A DNA stretch of 64,000 bases from Asterella californica (lineage: Eukaryota > Streptophyta > Marchantiopsida > Marchantiales > Aytoniaceae), in contig JAYKYS010000009.1 in NCBI GenBank assembly GCA_036924285.1, positions 434,001-498,000 of the forward strand, read 5' to 3'. The notes beneath the pieces were generated by a model. The model did not search any database and had not been told where the DNA came from. It saw only the letters and a program-made list of their open reading frames with translations. Shown here in pieces: positions 44,489 through 55,698 of this stretch; positions within the stretch are counted from its first letter, which is position 1; each line of letters starts with the position of its first letter. The position numbers were made by a program, and so were the translations under genes.

Positions 44489-47181
44489 TCACTTCAGTTT
44501 AGGATATAAATCCATGGAAACTGTATGTGGCACTGATCTCCATACAATATTAACTTCCTCTTGAGTAATATTGGTCCAGTAATTCTTGAGTGCAAGAAAG
44601 GGATCCTGAGCAAAAACTTGAGAAAATCTAGTTGAGACGTAAGATGGAGTCTCCTCTGGAGAAACTCCCCAACGAAGAAGCCAAGGCAACAAGGTGGCTT
44701 CTAAATATAACTCTCGATCACTATCTATAGTGAAAGGAGAAAAAGGAGGAGGGTGGATAGCATTAAATGGATGATTGGTACAATTCTTGACAGGACTATC
44801 ATCCACCAACAGAACGTCTCTTGTGCTCAAGTTACGATCATGAAGAACAGAAAAATCCGTCAAGTATAAGTGGTTCCCGAAGGCTGCTTCTCTCATAGTC
44901 TTATATTTCAAACACATATCTTGAGCAAAAACGTGACACACTTACAAATGCCATTCATATGTATTAGAACACATAAAAAATATCATAGCTCAAGAATATA
45001 ACATATAATACTTTAAGATGATGAAAAGTAAAAGATAAGAAGTAGCATACCTTCCCTCTTGCAACTCCAGGAGGCAAATAATCAGCATCCTCCATAGCAC
45101 GTAGTAAGATGCCCGTGTTGACCAGAGTACGAGAAGTCCATATGATGACATGAAATTTATCTAGACAAATCTCCATGAATTGCTTGACGCCACGTATCAT
45201 ATAGACTGCCTCGATGTAGTTTTCACTACATATCCTCTCTCACGAGCTGGCATCAACTCGTGCTCGTTCCTTCCCACACGGACTAAAAGACCATCCAAAT
45301 CAAGGATTAAGGTCTTACGTCGATTTGCCGTAGGGTGAACTAGATGAGGATAGAACTCTTCTGCAACTCGCATCGTTGTTAATCCCTCTTTAGTGACCAT
45401 GAGTTGATAGTTCACATGCTCTAGTTCAACATGTTTGGACTGAAGCTCTTCTTCCTTCTTCTTCATGGAGTTGAATCATTCTCGCTATGAGAATAGCCTC
45501 ATCATCTACAAATATACAGTGCAAAACAAATATGGATTAATAAGAAGCATTCAGGAAACTATACTAAGTGTAATTCTCATTAAGTATATTTAAGTCTAAT
45601 ACAAGTCGAACAAGTAAAAGACGCCTAGTATAAAAAGATCAAAATAAATACAAATGTCAATTAGAGGTGAGTCAACTAGTAATATGTTACCTGATGAAGG
45701 AGGAGCATGATAAGAGGATTGAGGATCCTGAAGTGATGCTTGAGGATCTTGATCAAGAGGAACATGAAGAGAGGCCTGAGGATCTTGCTCAGCAGGAGGA
45801 GTATCTGCAAGATCCATGAGAGTGTCATGAACTAGGACTTGAACATAATCACATGAAATTCTTATGTTTATCCATGCTGGAAAATCTAAGTTTTAAAAGT
45901 CAACAAACATTTTAGAACTGAAAACAAAAACAAAAACTTACTTGATGATTGTTGAATTCTCCGAGAAGATTCTACTCTTCCTCCTTCAGGAAGTATACCG
46001 ATGTGTATCATGAGGTGAGTCAAGATCATACCCACCCATGTTTCTGGATGTCGTACCAACTTCTCTTTGTTCATGTGCTTTTCCATAGAAGAGATTTCAG
46101 CATCCAAAGAATCCAAAATGAATTCAGTCCAATCGTAATCCTCCTCACTCTCCTCTACTTTACTTTTCACGTATAGAGCTAAATGTCCCGGAACTTCTTT
46201 TGGTCTTCTACGAGCCAAAAGAACACAATTGATAAGTTGGAACACCGGTCTCCACTCTGGAAACTCACACATCCAAAGTAAATATCGTTTTCTCTTCTCG
46301 TCTTTTGTGGGAAACCAATCCTCTATCAAAGATCTCTTCACATGATGAGGACGAGGTACTGATGTTCCCATTGGCAAAACTAAAGACTCTCTGATAAAAG
46401 ACTCATCCAATACAATATGACGTCCTTGAACAATAGCTCGACGACTTTCTTCTTCATATGACTGGATGAATTCTATACAAAAAGGAATCTGCAAAATACA
46501 TAATAATAAGGATAAGTATGCTAGTCAAAGCAATGTTTGAATCTTTAAACACACGAGAATCATTGTAAAACTCGGTGTCGTCTGCCCAGTGCGATCAATT
46601 GTCTCTATGGGAGGGCGCTACATGCTGTTTCGCCTGCCCAATGCGATCAATTGCCTCTATGGAGGGCGATACATGTTGTTTCGTCTGCCCAGTGCGATCA
46701 ATTGCCTCTATGGGAGGGCGATACATGTTGTTTCGTCCTGCCCAGTAAGAACAATTTCTTCTATGGGAGGGCGATCCATGCTGTTTCGCCCTCCACCAAG
46801 GCGAAACAGCATGGATCGCCCTCCACCATGCAAAGCAAACAGGCGATACATCATGTATCGCCCTTGTCTAAAGCGGAACTAACGTGTTCCGCTCTGCCAA
46901 TTGCACCAATTACTCGCGAAACATGTTCGTTTCACTAACCCTAACATGAAAAACAAAATTCCAATCGATAAACACATGCACTTCTAGCATCTACTTAACT
47001 CACAAATTCCAATCGATAAACACATTCGCTTCTAGCATCTAGTTAACTCACAGGATCGTCGTGGTACTCTCCGCTCTCTCGACACTTCGATCGACACTTC
47101 GATGGGTACGTCGTGGTACCCTCCGCTCTCTCGTCCTCTTCCTCTGCCTCGACCTCGAATTGGAACTCCTCTCGTTTTCAT
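44489..47181 (-). CDS. FCP1/NIF-like phosphatase domain gene carried by the MULE
   Basis: FCP1/SCP (NLI-interacting factor) HAD phosphatases act on phospho-Ser proteins such as the RNA polymerase II tail. Minus-strand exons inferred: a first exon near 47181-47052 (start ATG, RGRGRGRGR-rich), then 46493-45942, 45831-45691, 45505-45051 and about 44940-44489. The 46493-45942 part is an unrecognised alpha-helical domain (WFPTKDEKRKRYLLWMCEFP). The 45505 exon starts with a Lys/Glu coiled coil then HAD motif 1 LILDLDGLLV and WTSRT; the last exon has VLLVDDSP. Two 1-nt frame changes (near 45480 and 45222) and uncertain exon phase at 47052 and 44940 mean it may be decayed or misread. The linkage of the first exon is tentative. 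Confidence 0.65.
46583..46935. repeat. Palindrome array 2 (52-bp tandem repeats)
   Basis: Four tandem ~52-bp units (tgcccagtgcgatcaattg ... gggcgatacatgttgtttcg) at 46583-46790 end in a perfect 25-bp inverted repeat, 46766-46790 and 46800-46824, with a 9-nt spacer. Further single palindromes follow (gcgatacatcatgtatcgc, gcggaactaacgtgttccgc, gcgaaacatgttcgttt). The words match array 1, so the two arrays are one family. It lies inside the inferred long intron 1 of the FCP1-like gene. Confidence 0.93.
46954..47051. repeat. 49-bp tandem duplication around a splice donor
   Basis: Two copies of aattccaatcgataaacaca ... cttctagcatct ... taactcac lie end to end. On the minus strand each begins with gtgagtta, so the splice donor of the inferred first exon is duplicated. 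Confidence 0.85.
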
Positions 47182-47214
47182 CACAGCGATTCAAAATCGC
47201 TCAGAGTTAGATCA

Positions 47215-47640
47215 ATTTTACAACAACCTTACTCACTCAGAGCTCGCAGCCTCGCTTAGACCTCGCAGCCTCGCTTAGACCTCGCAGCCTCACTCTATCG
47301 AAACCTCTCCTTAGACCTCGCAGCCTCACTCTATCGAAACCTCTCCGATCTCCTCCTCAAAACCTCTCCTCTATCGATACCTCTCTGATCTCCTCCTCGA
47401 ATGTTCTCGACTCTCCTCTCGATTGAACTTCTCCACTCTCCTCTCGACTGATTGAACTTCTCCACTCTCCTCTCGACTATTTTGGCTCTCGTGAGAAACT
47501 CTCCTACTGGAAGGGTGTGAGGAAGTGAATCGAAACGTGAGAAACTCTCCTACTCGAAAGTCTCCTACTCGAAAGGGTGTGAGGAAGTGAATCGAAAGCT
47601 TAAAGTGAATCGAAAGCTTGAAGTAGCCTTAATTTCTCCC
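47215..47640. repeat. CT-rich short tandem repeats upstream of the FCP1-like gene
   Basis: Nested repeats of cagcctcgcttagacctcg, tctatcgaaacctctcc, ttctccactctcctctcgac and gtgaatcgaaagctt. It is upstream of the inferred ATG (minus strand) and so may be promoter or 5' UTR, which in plants is often CT/GA-rich. Confidence 0.8.
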
Positions 47641-47874
47641 GACTTTCTGAAGAAAGTCTGAGAAAGGATATCGAAGCTTTTGAAGTTCAGTTTGTTCCGT
47701 TTGAAGTTCGAAAACGCATTCATTTCTAAAACCATTCGAAACAAAATAACAACATACATTTTATTCCGCAAAATTACCCGTCATTGTTATCGAAATAGAT
47801 AACAACATATATAGAAGAAGATATATTTTATTCCGCAATATTACCCAACATTGTTATCAAAATAGACTCTTCCA

Positions 47875-48648
47875 CTACTCTAACAAACTGTATAATTTCT
47901 CGAGGTTTTCAATTGCATCTTCGCACACACAGAGTGTATTCTTTATTTCTTCACACAGACCCACAGTTCGGTCTTTCACCTCTGCAATATGATCTCTAAC
48001 TTGGCGAAACCTAGTCAATACGTCCCGGCAATGATCAACATGTTTAATTATGACTATAGGTTCTTCCATCACCAATCGGCCCATGTCTCAAACAATAGAC
48101 TGTACCCCAACTCGCTCGATAACATCAGAAATTGCTTCTGAACATCCTACTCTACGCGCTGCGAACACTGTGCGTTCTCTATTTTTACGACTGAGACCGA
48201 TTTGCAGCTCCCATAATCCTCGCAAAATAGTAGATTGGATAAGCTCCTTCTGTTCCCCTTCAGACAAAATGGAAAAATCTGTCGCTGTCATGCCTAAGAG
48301 TTCATTCCCGGCTTGCCACACTGTGAAAACACCACAGTCTTCAACTTTCCATTCCTTTGTTGACGAGTCCATCAGTGACATACTGAATCTCCAAGCTCGA
48401 ACACTACGAACATGAGAACAACAACTGCTTGGACTTGGAGAGTTTGCTCCAGGAGATAGGAATTCTTTTGGTTTAGGAACTCCTCCGGTAGCTTTCAAAC
48501 ATCTGGCGCAAGCCTGATAAGTCATGGAACTATTGCAGCTGCGGACGATTTTCACTATCGCGCATCTGGTCCATCGTGGTTCTATATTTTTCCCAATCGT
48601 TTCGATTTCAACGTAAAATCCACGAAGAGCAATAATCTGCACAGCCAT
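47875..48648 (-). CDS. RPA1-like OB-fold ssDNA-binding ORF carried by the MULE
   Basis: This resembles the C-terminal single-strand-binding domain (DBD-C) of replication protein A large subunit: WTRCAIVKIVRSC, CARC (C47-x2-C50), a second ligand cluster CCSH (76-79), then WRFSMSLMDSSTKEWKVEDCGVFTVW and AGNELLGMTATDF, the usual end of that OB fold. Only this one OB fold is present, versus four in full RPA1. After 186 residues there is a single in-frame TGA (48088-48090), after which the same frame continues 69 codons as a coiled coil (KHVDHCRDVLTRFRQVRDH ...) to 47875. So it is either a point nonsense mutation or two ORFs. Such domains are typical of Helitrons, unusual in a MULE. Confidence 0.7.
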
Positions 48649-48825
48649 CGACGAGAATATGAGCCGAGCACTCTAAAACTTCAACGAGAATATGAGCCGA
48701 GCACTCTAAAACTTCAACGTTAACGTGCTGCACTAAACTCTACGCAATGTAACATTCTGCTGCACAGTCCTTCTTGTCTTCCCGCGCATTAATCTAACAT
48801 TGTACCACGTCGGACATCACAAACT

Positions 48826-49044
48826 GACATCTGACCCGCGTCAGGTCACACGTCAACTTTCTTCCCGTCAGATCACACGTCAGCTTCGGAAAGCTGACCG
48901 GACTACCTGACTGGACGTCCATGTGGTAAAGTTACTTACAGAGCGGGCGGTAGCCAGTTTGGGGGTTGATCAAGAAGGGTATCGTTAAGAGAGGGTGGAT
49001 CAAGTCCGGGATTCTATCTGGGGGGTGGATCAAGTAAATCTCTG
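48826..49044. repeat. Right TIR of the giant MULE
   Basis: Inverted copy of the left TIR, ending at 49044 and followed by the target duplication gttataccc (49045-49053). Confidence 0.93.
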
Positions 49045-49206
49045 GTTATACCCTGGTGCCCTGAACGTTTACTTCCTCGTATTCGTTCGTTGCAAGCGGT
49101 GCGTAATCCAGTCAGCAAACAGTAGCAGGTCAGCGTTCTTAGCACGTCATAAAAAATGACGCAATCTCCACTACTCTTCTCCCTTCGTTTTCATCTATGA
49201 GGTAAC

Positions 49207-49701
49207 TTTCATATACTATCCTCGAAATGAAATATATACTTCATTAGGCGCGTTTGATATCTGATTAATGTGATCTAGTGTTTCCATATAGTGAAAAGAT
49301 AAATAAAATAAAGTAGAATATTTTATCGTATGTTTTTATTAGAACTTGAGCATGGACATCTGATCCAATCCCGTGTCATGCATTTTGAGAAGATAGTTCG
49401 AATGTTATCTTTTCTGTTTTCTTTTCCAAAAGTTGATCCTAAAATAAATAAAAGAGATCTATTATAATTAAAATCTCACTTTTAAAGGTTTAGAAAAGAA
49501 ACAAAAGATACAACATTGTTTCTCAAACTATCCTATCAGTGGATCAGATGTCAATGCTCAAGTTCTATCAAAACATACGATAAAATATTCTACTTCATTT
49601 TGTTTATCTTTTCACGTTATGGAAACACTAGATCACATTTATCAGACCTCAAACGCGGCTAAAGAAGTATGCGTTTCATTTCGAGGATAGTATAAGAAAA
49701 C
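49207..49701. mobile_element. Foldback MITE with ~170-bp TIRs
   Basis: The left part (49207-49375: tatactatcctcgaaatgaaa, gcgcgtttga, tgtgatctagtgtttcc, gtagaatattttatcgtatg) recurs inverted at about 49530-49701 with modest divergence. The centre has no coding sequence. Exact ends and target duplication could not be fixed. It lies 150 bp from the MULE's right end. Confidence 0.88.
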
Positions 49702-52700
49702 ATTTCATTTCTTTAAAAACAGCATTTTTTCCAGTGACAAAGAAAACATCAAACGCAAAGATATTTTTGTTGTTGTCGGTTAAACGACATTAGAGACGGA
49801 AGAAACCAATCCGTCGTAATCGAATTATTTTTCTCCGAAAGCGAAGAAAATCTTTCCCGAAACAGGTTGCAAGTTGCAACCAATAACACAACCGAAAGTT
49901 CTTTCCGGAATAGGTTACAACCGACAACAAACCGATCTCACCGGAACCTCGCGTTTTCCCGTTTCCGCTTCCTCGCCGCGGAGGTCGCTTTCGATGTATA
50001 CGGTTTTCACTCATCACTTACTTGCGGGTGGTTGGCCTGTTTGTGTCTCTACGGGGTTCCGAAAAATCGTCGTGCCGTGCAAGTTGATTTCCAGTGTGGA
50101 AGCAATTTCGGAGTACAATGAGCCTAAAGGCCGTAGCCCACTGAAATGAACTTTTTTTCCCTCGGCTGTATATAGCCGAAATAAATTAAAGTAAATTAAA
50201 TCAGTAATTAAATTAATAATATTATCAGAATTGAATTAAATTATTAGCAAACAGCATCTTACTTCAAAATCCAGTATTCACGCGCTCGATGCGCAGACTC
50301 TCACCAAGTAGACGGTGTAGCCTACCGTAGTGCAGGTGACCGATCGTTCGAATATACTCGAGTCACATATTACTCGACCCCCATCTTTCCCCAAACCGAG
50401 CAGTACCGGCCCTGGAATGACATTGAAGAGCGCTGCAACGTTGACGTTCAAGTTCCAAGATCTAGAGCCTTTGTTCATCATGAGTTGCTCGTCTTCTTAA
50501 GACAGTTTTCCTTCAATATCTAGCTGAGTACACCGAGGACAACGTTGGAGATACTTTCCGGAGAACCAGGCACACACCTGGGAAATACTGCAGATGTAAC
50601 GCCCACAACGCTGCAAAGTAAAGCACTGGGGTGTATCTCGCATCCGATCGGTTACATTCCTTTTCCGCCTTGAAGCGAAATTTGACGGTCTATCTTTCTT
50701 GGATTTACTGCTACATCATGTTTTAGAGTATTCTCAGCAGTCTCGTCAACAAAGAGAAATGAGACTCCAAAGTAACCAACTGGTACTTCCTTCTTACTCT
50801 ACGAAAGGATTTCTGTTCCAGTATGGATTACTGTAGGCTGATTGGATAGGACAGCAGATATACTCCCAAACCCAAAGGATGGACAAGATGAACTCACGAG
50901 TGGCAGTAAACATTAGTCCTACACGGAACATGTCGAAGTGACTCCCAACAAATCTATCAATCTTGGGAACAAGTCAAGAGCACCTGTCATCAGATGTTTC
51001 CACTCCGATATGCTCTACGATGAGAGGTCCGCGATACGTATGCGTTGGACTGGACCCTCTCGAATGCCAAGTCTGCTAATTTTTATGTCGCCACACGACC
51101 TCGGATATATTGCGGATCCAGACTGGATCCAATAAACTTCGTTTCGTTTCAGTTGCTTTAGTCACATGACTTTTGCGGGGCCCTCAAATGCCAATTCGCA
51201 CAATGTTTGCCTGATTGTTCTTCCCTCGCGCTGTACGAGATACGGTGCCCCGTTACCTACTCTCAGCCGGGTGACCACGTCAGGAGGCATGGCATGCCGA
51301 CGCTGACGTAGTACCGTAGCAGTCGTTGCCAAAGGCTGCAAAAGTTCTGTACTGACTGTACTTGCGTTACAGGAGGGAGGTCTAGAGATTCCTGGAAGCG
51401 TGGATGAATGTCTGTCTGCTTGTCTGTCTTCGCTCTAGCGGCAACAAAGCAGGCGCCCTTCCGCTTCCCTGTCACGCGCCCTCGCTCACTCGCTCACACA
51501 CAGACAAAGACAAACAACGAAAGCGGTGGATCGCAAGTATCAGCATTAGATTGAAACTAACGATTCGCTTGGTATGAGCACTCCCGTAGGCCGACTGACC
51601 GGTCTCGGGAGAAAGATCTCGCTTCCAACAGATATATTTTTCTCGCTGGGGTCTGTGAGAAGAACTTGCATGTGAGTCATCTGCGTTAGGAGCTTCAGCT
51701 ACTATTCCATCGATCTGATTATGAAATGCCAGGAAGTTTATCACATTGGCGCTTCAGATGAGTCGGTCAATAAGAGGCCTTCTTGGCCAGTCTTCCTGCC
51801 AGTGGTCAGTATCAGCAATGGAATATGTATATACTCTTAAAGTTTCAAGCCAAAGACATCACGACAGAGTGATGAATGGCCTAAGGTTGATACATCACGG
51901 GCACCAGGTGGATGAACCACGGAAAAGATTCAAGATAGTCCCATGATTCTTACTGACTTGATGAATCACTTTTCCACGCAATTGACCATCTTGAGACGAA
52001 AATAAAAAAAAGAGGGCATTGTCAGCTTCCGCTTCACGGCTTTCTTAAGACACAGGGGTGAAATAATTATTTCATTGTATGTGTGAAGAATATCCACGTC
52101 AGTGGCGAAATCGGAACAAGCTCAGAACGAGGAACCGAATCAGCATTGGAAGAAGAATGGGCACTTTGTCATCCCACTTTAGCCAGTACTCCTTTACCTC
52201 GGCTTCGCTGGCAGTCTTTGGCACAGATTCGAAGCTCATAGGCCTGCGCGTAGCCCAGTGCACCGTCTTTGCTCCATAGTTCGGTTTGGCCCATGATCCG
52301 TAACACCTGCTGTTCCTGAATGGCTGCAGTCACTCTCACGTTCCGTCCTGACACAGATGAAAATTATGACCCCCGTTGTGAATCCCTCCCGTTCCTCCCG
52401 TTCCTCCCACGCCGCACTTCCACTGAAGTGACGCGTTGTTCATTGTCGTGTTATATTCGTAGACTCTTCGAAGGCTTCAGTGGCTTTCCCGCAGGCGTAA
52501 AATCTATTCGGATCGAAAATGTGATCTCAGATTCATTTCCTTCTACTGATCTTGAAGATTGGAAAAGACAAAGTGCGTAAATTTCTGTCGCTCCCTTTAG
52601 GTGGAGATCTGCACACTCCTCCCACCATCACTGCTTTGTCGATTTACTTAGTTACGGGAATAGGAAGACTTGAAGGTTCTATTCCTAATGATGTACGATA

Positions 52701-52889
52701 TTCATCTGCTATCTGCTTCAAATCCTGTGTCTGGGAGCGAGGACAAGCAATCGTCGTACGCGCGTATATACATATACACATGCTCACGTACTTTTCGTTT
52801 ACTGTAGTGGCCTTCAAGTTTCTGCACTTGGCCGGACAGATGACATGTTTAACGAACCTCTAGTTGTACGTATCTAGTTCACAAGGCAC
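49702..52889. other. No recognised gene
   Basis: Open frames of 60-90 codons occur on both strands (for example 49867-50149 plus, 50278-50481 minus, 51472-51744 minus, 52552-52863 plus) but none shows a known domain, repeats or a consistent coding pattern. An unrecognised multi-exon gene cannot be excluded. I found no LTR or TIR pair. Confidence 0.35.
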
Positions 52890-53445
52890 ATTGCATGTAA
52901 GCTTTCAAGAAGTAGATCTCGCGCCCTCTCTACGTGCTTAGTCTCTCTTGGTGAAGCTTTTTCTTCCTTGGATTTTCTACTTGTATGCATCTATTACAAC
53001 GATTGCGTTGTCCATTAGTTCTGGAAGAAACGTCCAAAGAGGTTCCTGGCTCTAACTCTAAGATCCATTCATTCAAAACCTTGAACCTTGATAGAGTCTA
53101 CCTTGAACTCTGGAACTGACAGAAACTCGGGACAGACTCTTGACTGGGAAAACGTCATACTCCAGGTTGCTTAGCTTCAGACAAGTTGTTTAAATTATCA
53201 GTTCGTAATTCGCTTTGTCGAGGCTTTAGTGAACCACAACATCCGCTAGAGTACAAGATTCTATCAAGGCAACTTTCAATCGGTAGTACTGTCACCGTCA
53301 GCACGTGTGTACATAGCTTCGACCGGACTACCTTCAGAAGTTTAGAGTCATCCACGGTCTCGACAAGGCTCGTGGAAGGTGTCTGGAACACGTACGCTAC
53401 TGAGACTGAGGCTTTGAAGGTAAACGTGATCTCTCTAAAAGAATA
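52890..53445. repeat. Segmental duplication, copy 1
   Basis: This matches 54065-54700 in order: catgtaagctttcaagaa, tctctacgtgc, tattacaac, ccttgaactc-tggaactgacag, cagttcg-aattcgc, gaaccac, cgctagagtaca, atcaaggca, atcggtagtac, catccacg-tctc, gtggaaggtg-ctggaacacgtac. By eye about 70% identical with indels. No coding frame is conserved between the copies. Confidence 0.8.
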
Positions 53446-54064
53446 TGTCAGTGTCGGTTCGTACAATTCCAACTGAGTTATGAATATTGAGGACCGAGTT
53501 AGGACACACGGAATTCACAGAATCACAGTCGCTGATCATGAACCATCTCTGTATGCCCGAGACATTCTTCTCGTTCGAGACTCGGATCTTTACTCTTCAT
53601 AAAGATGATGGTAGAAAACATTTCCCAAAAGAAAGAGACGAGTCAAACGGACTATTGCCGTCACTATTTGCTTGATTCGTATCCACCCCTCGATTGGTCA
53701 AGCATCTAATCAGTTCTGTTCTTCCACTCTGCACTGCCTAGTACTAACCCGCTGCACTAATCCTTGGGACGAGCTCGTCTAGAAACCGATGCAAACTCCG
53801 CGAGAAAGTCATCTTCCTCGCCCTCACCCTCTTCCAATCCATCATCCGCATCACCATCAGTTCCCCACTTCTCTCCTACTTGCGACTGAACTTCGACTCA
53901 CTTCCGCGGTGAAATTCAACCTGCTGCAGAGTCTTCCCGGGCCTCACATTGGGAAGCCTTTTATTAACGCTTTGATTCTATGCGTTCGTTTCTCACCTTC
54001 CCGAGGCTCGATACTTTACCACCTATCTGCGCGCCTGGCCGGTTCTTAGCTCGTTTGCACACGC
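53446..54064. other. Spacer between duplicated blocks
   Basis: Mostly mixed sequence with a short His/Pro-rich open frame at 53789-54049 (+) that is not recognised. Nothing else is visible. Confidence 0.35.
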
Positions 54065-54711
54065 ACGCTACATGTAAGCTTTCAAGAACCAGAATATCGC
54101 GCCATCTCTACGTGCGGAAGCCTTCGAAGGATTGTCTTCTCTTTTCGTTTCTTCACCAACATATCCGTTTCTGTTCCTTCCTTGCTGGTTTCTTTCTTCG
54201 CTTCCTAGCTACAGACGGACAATGACAAAATGCTCAATCGAAGCAAGTGTGAATGCAGGAGAATTGTAATGTAAGTACACCGAGGTGCATCTTATTACAA
54301 CATTGCTTTGTCCAATAGTTCCAAGAGCTCCAAAGCAGTTCCCTGTTGCATACTAAGATCCCGTCATTCATCGTGTACCTTTAACTCTGAAACTGACAGG
54401 AAACCAGGATCGATCGACCCTTAGACTGGAGCTTTTAGCTTCTGAGAAGTTGTTCAAAACTACAGTTCGGAATTCACGTAGTTACTTCAGTGAACCACCA
54501 TACGCGCTAGAGTACAGTTCCGGCAAGACCTTATCAAGGCAGCTTTGTATCGGCAGTACCATCATACACCGTCAAAACGTGGGTAGAAAGTTTCGTCCGC
54601 ACTATGTTCTTATGTGTCATCCACGCTCTCTGACGAGATTCTGTGGAAGGTGCCTGGAACAAGTACGTGACTGACGCTGTGAACGAAGAATGACTCTTTG
54701 AAATGCATTAA
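54065..54711. repeat. Segmental duplication, copy 2
   Basis: Partner of 52890-53445, same orientation, about 1.17 kb downstream. It ends near atgactctttgaaatgcat. Indels distribute through the copy, indicating an old event. Confidence 0.8.
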
Positions 54712-54837
54712 CTGTGAAGGAAACTGTTTACAGTTTTCGAATTCTTTTTCCACGACTGCTTGAAAGACAATGTGCCGAGTGCTGTACTCTTCACAAGGCC
54801 AGCATTTGGAAGGTGGTTTGCTACGCACTCAGAGACT

Positions 54838-55698
54838 TCACCTTTCCATAGATTCTCTTAGTTCATGTAATGGGTTACAATGTCTATGGATAACAGAGGC
54901 ACTAGATTTATCTTTCACATCGTCAAGAAGACAATCCGCTCGAACGTTCCATTTTTCTTCGGCCAAAATGAATCCCGGTTGAAACGATATCACATGAACA
55001 TCACGTCCTGCACAAGCAACATGTGAAGTCAGCACTAGGAGTCTCCGTGCACATATCTTCAACGTTACGGGTATTCATACAATGGCAAGGGTTAAAGCAG
55101 GTTGCTTGCGACCAATCTAGGGAATAAATCAGCTATCTGGCTTGAAAGATAGTATGACCGACGTCCGATTTCTAACCACTTTAGCTATACTGTAAAGAGT
55201 GAGAACACCTGTGTAAAACGTCCAGCCAACAGGCATCTTGGTAACAACATCCTCCCTGTAAGTGATGAAGTCAGCTTTTGTCCACACATTGACGGAGAAG
55301 CCATCTTCTTTCTGTGTTCCAAGGTAAGTCGCGCCTTTGAGCCAGTTTGGAGGCAGAAGGCCCACACCGGCATCAAGCTGCCTGCACTTGGCTCCAATCT
55401 GCCACTTGAGGACTGTCCCGTTCTGGTACTCCATGTCGTGTACCACAGGCTGGTATTGGTTTTTGATGATGTGTAGATTTCTACCACCATTCCAGTCGTA
55501 GTACAGATCCATGATGCCTATGCTGCCGCTGGAATTCTGATACAACAGAGCATAGAAACGTGAAGGCCAGTCTTTTGGGGTGGGAGTCTCCCCCATAACA
55601 CCTGGGGTGAGGCACACGAGAGTGATACCCAGCAATAGCCGTAACTGCATAAAGAGACACGAGTCAGAGAGAGAACTTAAATCATACGTAGAACTCAT
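54838..55698 (-). CDS. At4g14100-type secreted protein
   Basis: This belongs to the conserved plant family typified by Arabidopsis At4g14100, whose biochemical role is not established. Two exons: 55650 (probable ATG) to 55209 and 55007-54838, joined in phase, giving about 203 residues. Starting at 55650 gives a signal peptide (MQLRLLLGITLVCLTPGVMG), so the protein probably enters the secretory pathway. Family blocks: WPSRFYALLYQNSSG, DLYYDWNGGRNLHIIK, GAKCRQLDAGVGLLPPNWL, YLGTQKEDGFSVNVWTKADF and, in exon 2, VHVISFQPGFILAEEKWNV. An upstream in-frame ATG at 55698 adds 16 residues before the signal and is less likely. A possible acceptor (atgcag) lies at the start, so a 5' intron cannot be excluded. 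Confidence 0.88.

Larger units (their letters stand above)
40286..49053 (+). mobile_element. Giant Mutator-like element (8.75 kb) with cargo genes
   Basis: The element runs 40295-49044. Its outermost ends are inverted (left cagaaatttacttg, right complement cagagatttacttg), with TIRs of about 210-270 bp. A 9-bp target duplication flanks it: gttgtaccc at 40286-40294 and gttataccc at 49045-49053, one mismatch. The MuDR-type transposase gene is inside. Contents in order: transposase (+), coiled-coil ORF (+), palindrome array 1, FCP1-like gene (-), palindrome array 2, RPA1-like ORF (-). The single mismatch in the duplication and the near-intact transposase suggest a fairly recent insertion. Confidence 0.93.

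Noticed and set aside
43825..46935. Palindrome arrays considered as CRISPR
   Set aside because: Spacers are not unique regular units, repeats vary, and the setting is a plant transposon.
40295..49044. Large element considered as a Helitron because of the RPA-like ORF
   Set aside because: It has long TIRs, a 9-bp target duplication and a MuDR transposase; no Rep/helicase was seen.
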